64,000 nt of DNA, from assembly GCA_005405945.1 (NCBI GenBank), contig BJHW01000002.1, positions 2,399,183-2,463,182 on the forward strand, in the 5' to 3' direction. Position numbers and translations under genes: made by a program. Below the pieces are notes generated by a model. It saw only the letters and a program-made list of their open reading frames with translations. It was not told the DNA's origin and made no database searches. Shown here piece after piece: positions 33,891-41,895 of this stretch; the first letter of the stretch is position 1; every line of letters begins with the position of its first letter. This DNA is from Streptomyces violaceusniger. Lineage in GTDB: Bacteria; Actinomycetota; Actinomycetes; Streptomycetales; Streptomycetaceae.

Positions 33891-35160
33891 GGCATTGGAG
33901 GGCTTGTTCGCGCGCTACGCGCGCAAGCGGCCGGTGAGCGAGCGGCGGCACGCCGACGCGGCGGCATACCTGCCCTCTGGGACCACGAGGTCCGTACTCG
34001 ATTTCGCGCCATTCCCATTCGCGGTCGAAGCTGCCTGGGGCTGCCGGTTGAGGGACGTCGACGGCCACGAATACCTCGACTACCTGGGTGACTACAGCGT
34101 CGGGCTGGCCGGGCACAACCCGGAGGCGGTGCGTGAGGCGGTCGAGTCCGTGCTCGACAGCGGGTGGTCGTTCGGCGCGGTTGCGCCAGAGGAGGCCGAA
34201 GTGGCTCGCCGACTGTGCGAGCGGTACCAGTCGATGGACCTCGTACGGTTCACGAGCTCCGGGACCGAGGCCAATCTGGCGGCCGTTTCGCTGGCCGGCA
34301 AGTGGTCGGGACACAGCACCGTATTGGCCTTCGACGGGGGATACCACGGTGGCTTCCTGAGCTTCAGCCGCGACGGCTCCTCGCTCAACGTGCCTTTCGA
34401 CGCGGTCGTCTGTGACTACAACAACCTCGAATCGGTGAGGTCGGCCTTCCAGACCCACCGCGGGCGGTTCGCCTGCGTGCTGATCGAGCCGATGCTCGGC
34501 TCGGGTGGCCGGATCCCCGGTGACCCAGCGTTCCTGCGCGGAGTGCGGGAGCTGTGCGACGAGTTCGGCGTCCCGCTCGTGTTCGACGAGGTGCAGACGT
34601 CCCGGATGGCGGTTGGCGGCGCGCAGTCCGTTCTGGGGATCAGGCCGGACCTGACGACCCTCGGGAAGTACATCGGAGGTGGGTTCGGCTTCGGTGCCGT
34701 CGGCGGCGGCAACGACATCATGCGGCTGCTCAGCCGCACGAACGAGCCGCATTTCGACCACTCCGGAACCTTCAACAACAACCGCTTCTCGATGGCCGCG
34801 GCGGCGGCGATGCTCAGCCGGGTGCTCACCGCGAAAAGCCTCGACGAGCTGTACCAGCGTGGTGAACGGCTACGCAAAGAGGCCGGCGAGCTGCTGCGTG
34901 GCCAGGGCTTCCAGGCGACCGGGTGGGGCTCGCTCATCAGCATCCACCCGGTCGATGGCGAGGTCCGCTGCGCCGCCGACCTCGCGGGAGCCGACCGGCG
35001 CCGGGTCCAGTTCCTGTTCCACGAGTTGCTCGAGCGCGGTGTGTACATCGGGAAGTCCGGGTTTGTGACGCTGTCGTTGGCCCAGGACGAGCAGACCGAC
35101 GAGATCCTCTTGAACGCCCTTGAGGGAGCCCTGCAGGCGGCAGCCGAAAACGGGGTCTGA
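33880..35160 (+). CDS. PLP-dependent class III aminotransferase/aminomutase
   Basis: 426 residues, ATG at 33880 inside the end of the previous gene. Fold-type I class III features: RFTSSGTEANLAAVSLAGKW (phosphate-binding loop), AFDGGYHGGFL, LVFDEVQTSRM (Asp holding the pyridine N), TTLGKYIGGGFGFGAVGG (Schiff-base Lys, K263) and HSGTFNNNRFSMAAAAAML. Overall closest to glutamate-1-semialdehyde 2,1-aminomutase-like enzymes recruited to secondary metabolism. Likely makes or modifies an amino-acid building block for the pathway. The next start is about 44 bases downstream. Confidence 0.85.
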   Translation: MLDEALEGLFARYARKRPVSERRHADAAAYLPSGTTRSVLDFAPFPFAVEAAWGCRLRDVDGHEYLDYLGDYSVGLAGHNPEAVREAVESVLDSGWSFGAVAPEEAEVARRLCERYQSMDLVRFTSSGTEANLAAVSLAGKWSGHSTVLAFDGGYHGGFLSFSRDGSSLNVPFDAVVCDYNNLESVRSAFQTHRGRFACVLIEPMLGSGGRIPGDPAFLRGVRELCDEFGVPLVFDEVQTSRMAVGGAQSVLGIRPDLTTLGKYIGGGFGFGAVGGGNDIMRLLSRTNEPHFDHSGTFNNNRFSMAAAAAMLSRVLTAKSLDELYQRGERLRKEAGELLRGQGFQATGWGSLISIHPVDGEVRCAADLAGADRRRVQFLFHELLERGVYIGKSGFVTLSLAQDEQTDEILLNALEGALQAAAENGV

Positions 35161-35203
35161 CGACCGCGTTTCCCTGGGTTCACAACAACAACGGATGGAA
35201 TTC

Positions 35204-36172
35204 ATGACGACCGTCGACATTCTCGACTCGATCACCTTCGAAGCCGGCTTTCCGTCGATGGCCCGCCAGCAAGGGGAGGCCGTGGGCACGGTGGACCTGT
35301 TGGCGAACCTGACGACGGAGCAGCGAGCGGCCACCCGCGACCTGCTCGACACGACCGGCTCAGTGCTCTTCCGCGGCTTCGGCGTGCGTACGGTCGACGA
35401 CTTCGAGCGCGTCGCCCAGGGCCTGCTCGGCGAGCTCGCGCCCTACCGGGGCGGCGATGCCCCGCGGCAGGCGGAAAAGGGCTTTGTCTACAACGCCGCG
35501 GGACCGAGCCCGTCCCGGCTGCTCCGCGCACACAACGAGCTTTCCTACGCACCCTGGCACCCCACGACGCTCTGCTTCGCGTGTGGCCGCCCTGCCGACG
35601 AAGGCGGCGCGACCACGATCATCGACGGGCATCGTGTATATCTGTCGTTGCCCGCGGAGATCCGCGATGCGTTCCGGACCAAGGGCGTGACCTACATCCA
35701 GCACCTGCCGAATGACAGCGGTGATCCGAGCGGGATCAAGTCCTGGCCCGAGACCTTCGGGACCGATTCCCGTGAGAACGTGATGGAGCTGTGCCGGTCC
35801 AGCTACACCTCGGCCGAGTGGACGGACCTCGGCCTGCTCACCACCAACCGCACGCCGGGCGCGGTGGAAGTGGGTTCGGACCACCGGATGGCCTGGTTCA
35901 ACCAGGCACACATCTGGCGAAAGGACGAGAACGTCACCCCGGACGTGACGAACATGGATCGCTGGCGGACCCGGTTCGGCTATGGCGCGATGTTCGGTGA
36001 CGGTACAGAGATCCCCGCCGAGTACATCGAGGTGGTCAGCCAGACGTTGATCGATTGGACCGTGCCGGTGAATTGGGAAGCCGGCGACGTCCTGCTGGTC
36101 GACAACCGGGCCGTGATGCACGGGCGGTTGCCGTTCTGCGGTCCGCGCGAGGTGTTCGTGGCGTTCGCCTGA
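35204..36172 (+). CDS. Fe(II)/2-oxoglutarate oxygenase (TauD/SyrP type) 2
   Basis: 322 residues from the ATG at 35204 (an in-frame ATG at 35195 is also possible). Motifs: RAHNELSYAPWHPTTLCFAC, where the usual HxD is HxE (H110, E112) as in SyrP-like TauD-superfamily members, AWFNQAHIWR, and the distal His/Arg in LLVDNRAVMHGRLPFCGPRE. Different subfamily from the first oxygenase of the cluster, so two separate oxidations are expected. The stop overlaps the MFS start (ATGA). Confidence 0.85.
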   Translation: MTTVDILDSITFEAGFPSMARQQGEAVGTVDLLANLTTEQRAATRDLLDTTGSVLFRGFGVRTVDDFERVAQGLLGELAPYRGGDAPRQAEKGFVYNAAGPSPSRLLRAHNELSYAPWHPTTLCFACGRPADEGGATTIIDGHRVYLSLPAEIRDAFRTKGVTYIQHLPNDSGDPSGIKSWPETFGTDSRENVMELCRSSYTSAEWTDLGLLTTNRTPGAVEVGSDHRMAWFNQAHIWRKDENVTPDVTNMDRWRTRFGYGAMFGDGTEIPAEYIEVVSQTLIDWTVPVNWEAGDVLLVDNRAVMHGRLPFCGPREVFVAFA

Positions 36173-37401
36173 TGAGTCTGATGAAGCACGAGGGGTTCCG
36201 CCACCTGTGGGTGGCGCAATCCGCGAGTCAGTTCGGCACCTACGTCAGCCGCGTCGTCCTGCCCCTGGTGGCGGCGACGGCGCTGGCAGCGACGCCATTC
36301 GAGCTGGGTGCGCTGTACGCGATCCAGAGCGTGGCGTTCCTGGTGATTGGCCTCCCGGCCGGGGTGTGGGTGGACCGGATGCGGCTGCGCACGGTGATGG
36401 TCACCGCCGACATCGTGCGCGCCGCGCTGCTTGCGAGCATTCCGCTGGCGTGGTGGGCGGGAGCACTGACGATGGTCCACCTGCTGGCCGTCGGCCTGCT
36501 CCTTGGCTTCGCCTCGGTGATGTTCGACGTCGCCTACCTCTCGTTCCTGCCAGCTCTCGTGAAGCCGGAGAATCTCCTGGTGGGTAACGCGCGGCTGGAG
36601 ACGAGCCGTTCGGTGTCCCAGGTGGCGGGCCCGGCCGCTGGTGGCGGTCTGGCCGGCCTGCTGTCCGCCGTGAATGCGGTGGGGGTGCAGGTGCTGTGCT
36701 ACGTCGTCTCGGCGGTGAGCCTCAGCCGAATCCGCCAGGAGGTGGTCCCGGTGGCACGGGAACGCGCGCCGATGCTGCCACAGATCGCGGCGGGGCTGCG
36801 CTACGTGTTCACCGATCCGCTGATGCGGGCGGTGACGTGCTGTTCGGCGACGTTTAACCTCTGCTATGCCATCGCTTCTCCGCTGCTCGTGGTGATGCTG
36901 GTGGACGAGCTGAAGCAGCCGGAGTGGGCCGTCGGGGCGCTGATGGCCGCCGGTGGAATCGGCGGGCTTGCCGGGGCGATGACCTCCCGGGTGATCGCTC
37001 AGCGGCTGGGTTCGGCCCGGGTGATGTGGCTCGCCCTGGTGACTTGCATGCCGTTCGGCCTGTTGATGCCACTCAGCTCGTCCGGGTGGGGTGTGCTGTT
37101 GTTCGCCGTCCCGTGGTTCGTACTGAACTACGGACTCATCCTCTACAACGTGGCGCAGATCAGCTTCCGGCAGCAGGAATGCCCGCCGGAGATGATGACC
37201 CGGATGAACGCCACTGTGCGGTTCCTCATCTGGGGTGTGCTCCCGCTTGGCGGAATGGTCGGCGGCGCGTTAGGCGACTGGGCAGGCGCCCGCACGGGGC
37301 TGGCCGTCGCCGCAACCGGGATGCTGCTCTCGGCGCTGTGGGTGCTGGCCTCGCCTTTGCGAACCATGCGGGAACTCCCGGCCGTACCCGCGACCGCGTG
37401 A
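36172..37401 (+). CDS. MFS exporter, EntS-like (MFS_3)
   Basis: 409 residues with about 12 membrane segments, beginning MSLMKHEGFRHLWVAQSASQ and with the MFS_3 signature GLPAGVWVDRMRLRTVMVTA between helices 2 and 3. This family includes the enterobactin exporter EntS and several drug or siderophore exporters. The start overlaps the oxygenase stop, showing translational coupling. In the cluster it most likely exports the final product and gives self-protection. Confidence 0.85.
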   Translation: MSLMKHEGFRHLWVAQSASQFGTYVSRVVLPLVAATALAATPFELGALYAIQSVAFLVIGLPAGVWVDRMRLRTVMVTADIVRAALLASIPLAWWAGALTMVHLLAVGLLLGFASVMFDVAYLSFLPALVKPENLLVGNARLETSRSVSQVAGPAAGGGLAGLLSAVNAVGVQVLCYVVSAVSLSRIRQEVVPVARERAPMLPQIAAGLRYVFTDPLMRAVTCCSATFNLCYAIASPLLVVMLVDELKQPEWAVGALMAAGGIGGLAGAMTSRVIAQRLGSARVMWLALVTCMPFGLLMPLSSSGWGVLLFAVPWFVLNYGLILYNVAQISFRQQECPPEMMTRMNATVRFLIWGVLPLGGMVGGALGDWAGARTGLAVAATGMLLSALWVLASPLRTMRELPAVPATA

Positions 37402-37454
37402 CCCATAATTCCGTTCACCGCCGCCTCATCCGAGGCAGGCAGAAAGGTCAGGCA

Positions 37455-38810
37455 GTGGACCTGATGAATCCACCCCCGATGGGGACGGATCTTTGGAGCT
37501 CTCTTCCGCCTTCATGGCAGGAGCAGGCGCTGGGGCTGGCCGTCGAGCACACGATCGGCGTCTTCGACGGTGTCGCGGGCGCAGCCGGACCATGGTGGCC
37601 GGCCCGGCCGGTTGTGCTGCGCGAAGCGTTCTACCGGGAACTCGGCGAGCTCGCGGACCGGCTCGGTGAGCTCGTCCTGCGCACGTGCATGCGGCGGGCC
37701 CGCACTGCGGGCGAGCTGCAGGATGTGCTCGGTCTTCCCGACAGCGAGGTGCCAATGCTGAGGCGGGACGAACCGCTCGGTGAGCATCTGCTCGCCGCGT
37801 CTCGCCCCGACGTGGTGCTGGCCTCGGGAAGGCCCAAGTTCCTGGAGGTCAACATCGAAGGCGCGGTGGGGGGTACCGCGCAGGCGGACCTGGTCTCCCG
37901 CCGGTTCCTTGACCTTTACGAGCAGGAACTGCCCATCCAGGGGTTCGCCGCACCGCCGTCCGCGGTGGACGCTCGGTTCGCGCAGATCCGGGCCCGGTTC
38001 GACCATGATCCGACGGTTGCCATCCCGCTGTACCAGTACGGCATCCTGGCTGGGGCGACGAACGAGGACGAGCGGATCGACCGGCACCGGCCCATGGTCG
38101 AGAGCGCCCGGCGGCAGGGGATCACCGCGTTTCCCTGCCCGTGGCGTGATCTGCACAACGACGCCGAGTACCGGCTCTTCGCCGGAGACCGACAGGTCGA
38201 CGCCGTGCTGAGGCTGTTCGTCACCAGCTCGGAACCGTCGTGCGACGGGCTCACCGCCGTGATCGAGTCCGCGCGTCGCGGCACTGTCCACCTGCACACC
38301 TCCGAAGCGACCTGGCTGCTGAGCAACAAGACCGTCCTGGCCTGGCTGTGGACGGATATCGACGAACTGCCGCCCGCCGACCGGCAGTTCGTGCACGAGC
38401 ACGTGCCGTTCACCGTAATGGCCTCACCGGAGCACGAGCAGATCGTCAGCGAGGCGGCCGCTGAGCAGACGCAGTGGGTGCTGAAGCCCGTGCATGGTCA
38501 TGGCGGTGCCGGAATACTGCTGGGACACGCACAGTCGGCCGAGGTCTGGCGTGCTGCGCTGAAGGCGGCGATGGACACGAAGGACCACGTCCTGCAAAGG
38601 CTGGTGCGGGCCGACCAACTGGAGATGACATTCCTGGACGACCGGACCAGGCGGCTGCATACCCAGCCGGTTCCCTTTGTCCTGGGGCCTCTCATGTTCG
38701 ATCGCAAGATCTCAAACGTCTTCGTCCGGCACAGTGCCCCGGACGGCGGGCTGATCGTCAACGCCCAGCAGGGCTCCGCGGTCAACAGCGTCCTGCTCAC
38801 ACCCTCGTGA
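37455..38810 (+). CDS. ATP-grasp-type ligase
   Basis: 451 residues; GTG at 37455 with AAAGG about seven bases upstream (an ATG at 37464 is the alternative). ATP-grasp features: an EVNIEGAVGGTAQADL segment (Glu-Asn-rich substrate/metal region), then the flexible Gly-rich nucleotide loop WVLKPVHGHGGAGILLGH and VLQRLVRADQLEM, ending with a strand/loop HSAPDGGLIVNAQQGSAVNS. Probably catalyses amide or peptide bond formation between an amino acid-type carboxylate and an amine with ATP. Not typical of D-Ala ligases; similar to natural-product or uncharacterised actinobacterial ATP-grasp proteins. Confidence 0.75.
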   Translation: MDLMNPPPMGTDLWSSLPPSWQEQALGLAVEHTIGVFDGVAGAAGPWWPARPVVLREAFYRELGELADRLGELVLRTCMRRARTAGELQDVLGLPDSEVPMLRRDEPLGEHLLAASRPDVVLASGRPKFLEVNIEGAVGGTAQADLVSRRFLDLYEQELPIQGFAAPPSAVDARFAQIRARFDHDPTVAIPLYQYGILAGATNEDERIDRHRPMVESARRQGITAFPCPWRDLHNDAEYRLFAGDRQVDAVLRLFVTSSEPSCDGLTAVIESARRGTVHLHTSEATWLLSNKTVLAWLWTDIDELPPADRQFVHEHVPFTVMASPEHEQIVSEAAAEQTQWVLKPVHGHGGAGILLGHAQSAEVWRAALKAAMDTKDHVLQRLVRADQLEMTFLDDRTRRLHTQPVPFVLGPLMFDRKISNVFVRHSAPDGGLIVNAQQGSAVNSVLLTPS

Positions 38811-38848
38811 GCGAGGTCATTCCGTTGGTGTCCGGATATCGTCGTGCC

Positions 38849-39961
38849 ATGATCACCCATACGGCCGTTCCCCTCTCCGTCGACGCGATGCTCGACGACC
38901 TCAGGACTCTCGTCGAGATCGAATCGCCTTCCGGCGATCCAATCGCCCTGGCCCGGTCGGCCGAGGCGGTCGCCGGCATCCTGGCGAACCGTCTCGGCGG
39001 CCGGGCCGTTCTGGTCGAGGGCGAGGCGGGTCCGCACGTGCATTGGTCGGGCGGCGGTGAACCCCGGGTGCTGATCCTCGGACACCACGACACGGTGTTC
39101 CCGCTCGGCACTTTGGAGCGCCGCCCGTTCACGGTCGAAAACGGACGGGTGACCGGCCCGGGCGTCTTCGACATGCTAGGTGGCTTGGTGCAGGCGATCC
39201 ACGGGTTGGCCGCGCTTGAGGATCTGACCGGCGTCGAGATCTTGGTGACGTGCGACGAGGAAAACGGCTCCCACACCTCGCGGGACCTCATCGAGGAACG
39301 CGCACGGGCGTGCGGCGCGGCGCTGGTGTTCGAGGGCGCGGCCGAGGGGGGTGGGCTGAAGACCGGCCGCAAGGGGTGCGGCACGTTCGAAGTGCTGATC
39401 ACCGGCCGGGCTTCGCACGCCGGTCTCGAGCCCGAAGCCGGCGTGAACGCCCTGGTCGAAGCCGCTCACCAGGTCCTCTGCATCGAGGCGATGAGCCGTC
39501 CTGAAGCCGGTACCACGGTCACTCCGACCATCGCTTCAGCCGGAACTCAGAGCAATGTCGTTCCAGCTGAAGCGACCGTGACCGTGGATGTGCGGGTCGA
39601 GTCGGGAGACGAGAAGGACCGCGTCGAAGCGGCCTTCGCGGCATTGGCGCCGCACGTCGAGGGAGCCGTGATCGAGGTGCGGGGTGGCGTGGGCCGACCG
39701 CCGATGCCGGAGTCCGCTGCGGCGGAGCTCTTCGCGATTGCGAGCCATCTGCTGCCCGGCATCAAGGCCGTGGCCGTGGGCGGCGGGAGCGACGGCAACT
39801 TCACGGCCGCGCTGGGGGTGCCGACCCTCGACGGTCTTGGAGCCGTTGGTGGTGGGGCCCATGCCGACCACGAGTACCTGCTGGTCGAGAGCATGCCCGA
39901 ACGAGCGAACCTGGTGACCGGATTGGTGACCGCGATCCAGACAGGGCTTTCCCCGGCATAG
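38849..39961 (+). CDS. M20-family metallopeptidase (carboxypeptidase G2-like)
   Basis: 370 residues from an ATG at 38849. Zinc peptidase motifs are in order: LGHHDTVFPLGTLERRPF (His ligand), GPGVFDMLGGLVQ (bridging Asp), TCDEENGSHTSRD (catalytic Glu pair), ITGRASHAGLEPEAGVNALV (dimerisation-domain His) and GGAHADHEYLLV (last His). Length fits CPG2/ArgE-type enzymes. As last gene of the cluster it may trim an amino-acid residue from a precursor, or hydrolyse the product for self-resistance or recycling. No signal peptide. Confidence 0.85.
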   Translation: MITHTAVPLSVDAMLDDLRTLVEIESPSGDPIALARSAEAVAGILANRLGGRAVLVEGEAGPHVHWSGGGEPRVLILGHHDTVFPLGTLERRPFTVENGRVTGPGVFDMLGGLVQAIHGLAALEDLTGVEILVTCDEENGSHTSRDLIEERARACGAALVFEGAAEGGGLKTGRKGCGTFEVLITGRASHAGLEPEAGVNALVEAAHQVLCIEAMSRPEAGTTVTPTIASAGTQSNVVPAEATVTVDVRVESGDEKDRVEAAFAALAPHVEGAVIEVRGGVGRPPMPESAAAELFAIASHLLPGIKAVAVGGGSDGNFTAALGVPTLDGLGAVGGGAHADHEYLLVESMPERANLVTGLVTAIQTGLSPA

Positions 39962-40116
39962 TGTTGTCCTTGTCCAGTTTACCGACCGCAGGAGCTCGTG
40001 CACCGGCTCTGAACTGCGACGATTCATAGACTACATGTCTGTGACGGGGAGTAGGGGCCGTTTGGTTGTGTCGGTGAGAACGGGCATCGGTTGTCGGTGA
40101 CAGGGAACGGTGCCCG

Positions 40117-40923
40117 TCAGGGACGCGGGGCTTTCGCGCCGTGCACGGCTGTGTATTCGGCTGCGAGCCAGGGACCCAGGTCGTTGATGAGCATCCCGAG
40201 CACCGTCGGGTCGGGTGAGGGTGCGCGGCCTGTGGATGCGGCGATGCGCATCTGCTCGACGCGCTCGGGGTAGTAGCGGCCGAAGAGTTCGGCGGACTGG
40301 TTGAGGTCGCTGGTCCAGCCGCCCCATCGGGGCATGATCAGGGTGAATCCTGTGCGGACGATGCGGCGGCCGACGAGGCGGCTGAGGGTTTGGCGATCGG
40401 AGTCCGTGGCGGCTTCGGCGGCTTTGGCGTGCCAGCGTGGGAGTACGCGGGTGAGGTCGCCGTTGGTTTCGCGTGCGAGTAGGGCCGTGGGGCGGTAACG
40501 GGGCAGTTGTTCTGCGAGGTCGGGGCCAAGCAGCGGGGTGCAGAGGCAGGCGATGAAGAATCCGCCATCGTGACGTTCGAGGTCGCTGAGCAGATCCTCC
40601 GTGCTCGTCAGCAGAATCCCGACGCCGTCGATCTGAGGGAATGCGCGGTCGAGTGGGGCCTCGATCGTTTTGGCGTCAGCGCGGTCGGCTTCGGTGGGCT
40701 CGTTGTGGAGAGCGAGCTGGAGGTCGAGGTCGGAGACGCCGGGTGTGGCGGTGCCGCGGGGGATGCTCCCGTAGAGGTAGGCGCTGTGCAGGCGCGTTGG
40801 ACCAAACGTATCGGCGATATGAGCGCGGACGGTGTCGACGACGGGGGCGAACGCTGCCGGTACTCGATCCAGTGCGCCTTCGCGTGCGATCGTTCCATCG
40901 CGGTCCAGTCCTCGTCTGTTCAT
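40117..40923 (-). CDS. Nucleotidyltransferase-domain protein
   Basis: 268 residues from an ATG at 40923. N-terminal nucleotidyltransferase (NTP_transf_2) motif YLYGSIPRGTATPGVSDLDL (GSxxRG...SDxD; the two Asp bind Mg2+), and a helical C-terminal part (ALLARETNGDLTRVLPRWHA, then LSRLVGRRIVRTGFTLIMPR). Similar proteins in actinomycetes are annotated as aminoglycoside-adenylyltransferase-like or MNT-like. The substrate cannot be inferred. Convergent with the biosynthetic cluster (155 bases between ends). Confidence 0.7.
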   Translation of the reverse strand: MNRRGLDRDGTIAREGALDRVPAAFAPVVDTVRAHIADTFGPTRLHSAYLYGSIPRGTATPGVSDLDLQLALHNEPTEADRADAKTIEAPLDRAFPQIDGVGILLTSTEDLLSDLERHDGGFFIACLCTPLLGPDLAEQLPRYRPTALLARETNGDLTRVLPRWHAKAAEAATDSDRQTLSRLVGRRIVRTGFTLIMPRWGGWTSDLNQSAELFGRYYPERVEQMRIAASTGRAPSPDPTVLGMLINDLGPWLAAEYTAVHGAKAPRP

Positions 40924-41199
40924 AGGGCCTACTCTGCCTTGTGCTGCGGCGTGTCGCCGAGCGGAATTCCGAGGCGATGAGACATCCGCCAATCGCACTG
41001 CTCATGGATCCGCCAGCGGGCTGTGCAGCTGAGATCGGCCTTGTACTTCGGTAGCCCTCATGCCGCCCTACCTTCCGTCCGTCCCTGAGTCTGCCGCGTC
41101 CCGGACTATCCCGTCGACCGGATCCGCGTTGCGACCGAGTGGAGCAAAGGACGGAAACATCTGGGGAAGAATGTCCGCAGTTATCACGAGGGGGGCGTT

Positions 41200-41745
41200 G
41201 TGCGGCTGACGATCAACACCGAGACGGACACCTACGAGCAGGCGATTGCGGCGGTGCAGGCCGCCTACGGACTGCGCTCCGTCACCCCTGACGACTGGCC
41301 GGAAGCACCAGCCGTCGACCCACGCCCCGGCCCGCAGGACCTGGACGACGACATCGGGAACGGCTGGAGCGAACAGGCACTCTTCCGGATGATCGCCTCC
41401 CTGATACCCGGGGCCCGCGCGGTGCTGCGACGGATCAACGACCTGGCGGCACCGCCTCGTTCGGCGAAGTACAGCAGTACTTCGCCGACCATCCGACCAC
41501 CCCGATCACGAAAGCGAAGATCGGCGGAACCCTCACCAGCATCCCGGCGGTACAACACCGCATCGGCCCGGCTGCTCCAGCGAAACGAGCGGGCCCGGCT
41601 CTACCACATCGGCCCGGCACTGGTGGAAGGGCTCCGGCGGACCTTCGCGATCGCCGATGCCCGCCCCGACCTGCTGCGCGGCGAACCCGCAAGAGGCCCC
41701 AAGTTGTCATCCAGGTGGTCGACGTCGCGCATCTGCTCGGGGTGA
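41200..41745 (+). pseudogene. Conserved hypothetical protein, copy 2 (internally scrambled)
   Basis: Second copy of the gene at 14953-15477: VRLTINTETDTYEQAIAAVQ and AIADARPDLLRG match. Compared with copy 1 it lacks one G near 41446 (CTGGCGGC for CTGGGCGGC) and 14 bases near 41570, a net loss of 15, so the frame closes again but about 40 residues in between are out of frame. The end diverges after LLRGEP, where an unrelated minus-strand ComF fragment begins. The GTG at 41200 has GGGGGG upstream as in copy 1. Confidence 0.7.
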
Positions 41746-41880
41746 CTCTCCATCCAGCCGACGAGGAGCCGACCGAAGATCATCGCCCAGCCGCTCCTCC
41801 CCTCGTACTTCAGCTTGTGGATCTTGTCGCGGAGAGCTCCCAAGTACACGGCCAATTGGCGTAGGGTCCGCTATTCCGTG
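41715..41880 (-). pseudogene. ComF-like phosphoribosyltransferase fragment
   Basis: About 50 minus-strand residues (AVYLGALRDKIHKLKYEGRS, then GWAMIFGRLLVGWMESHP) match the region of ComF/double-zinc-ribbon PRTase proteins just after the zinc ribbon. It is cut at 41715 by the copy-2 hypothetical gene and abuts the 3' end of the NACHT gene on the other side. Only a fragment. Confidence 0.6.
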
Positions 41881-41895
41881 AGCGCTGGTGGCAGT

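Noticed and set aside
41200..41745. Intact second copy of the hypothetical gene
   Set aside because: Although the frame is open, comparison with copy 1 shows about 40 residues out of frame between two compensating deletions.
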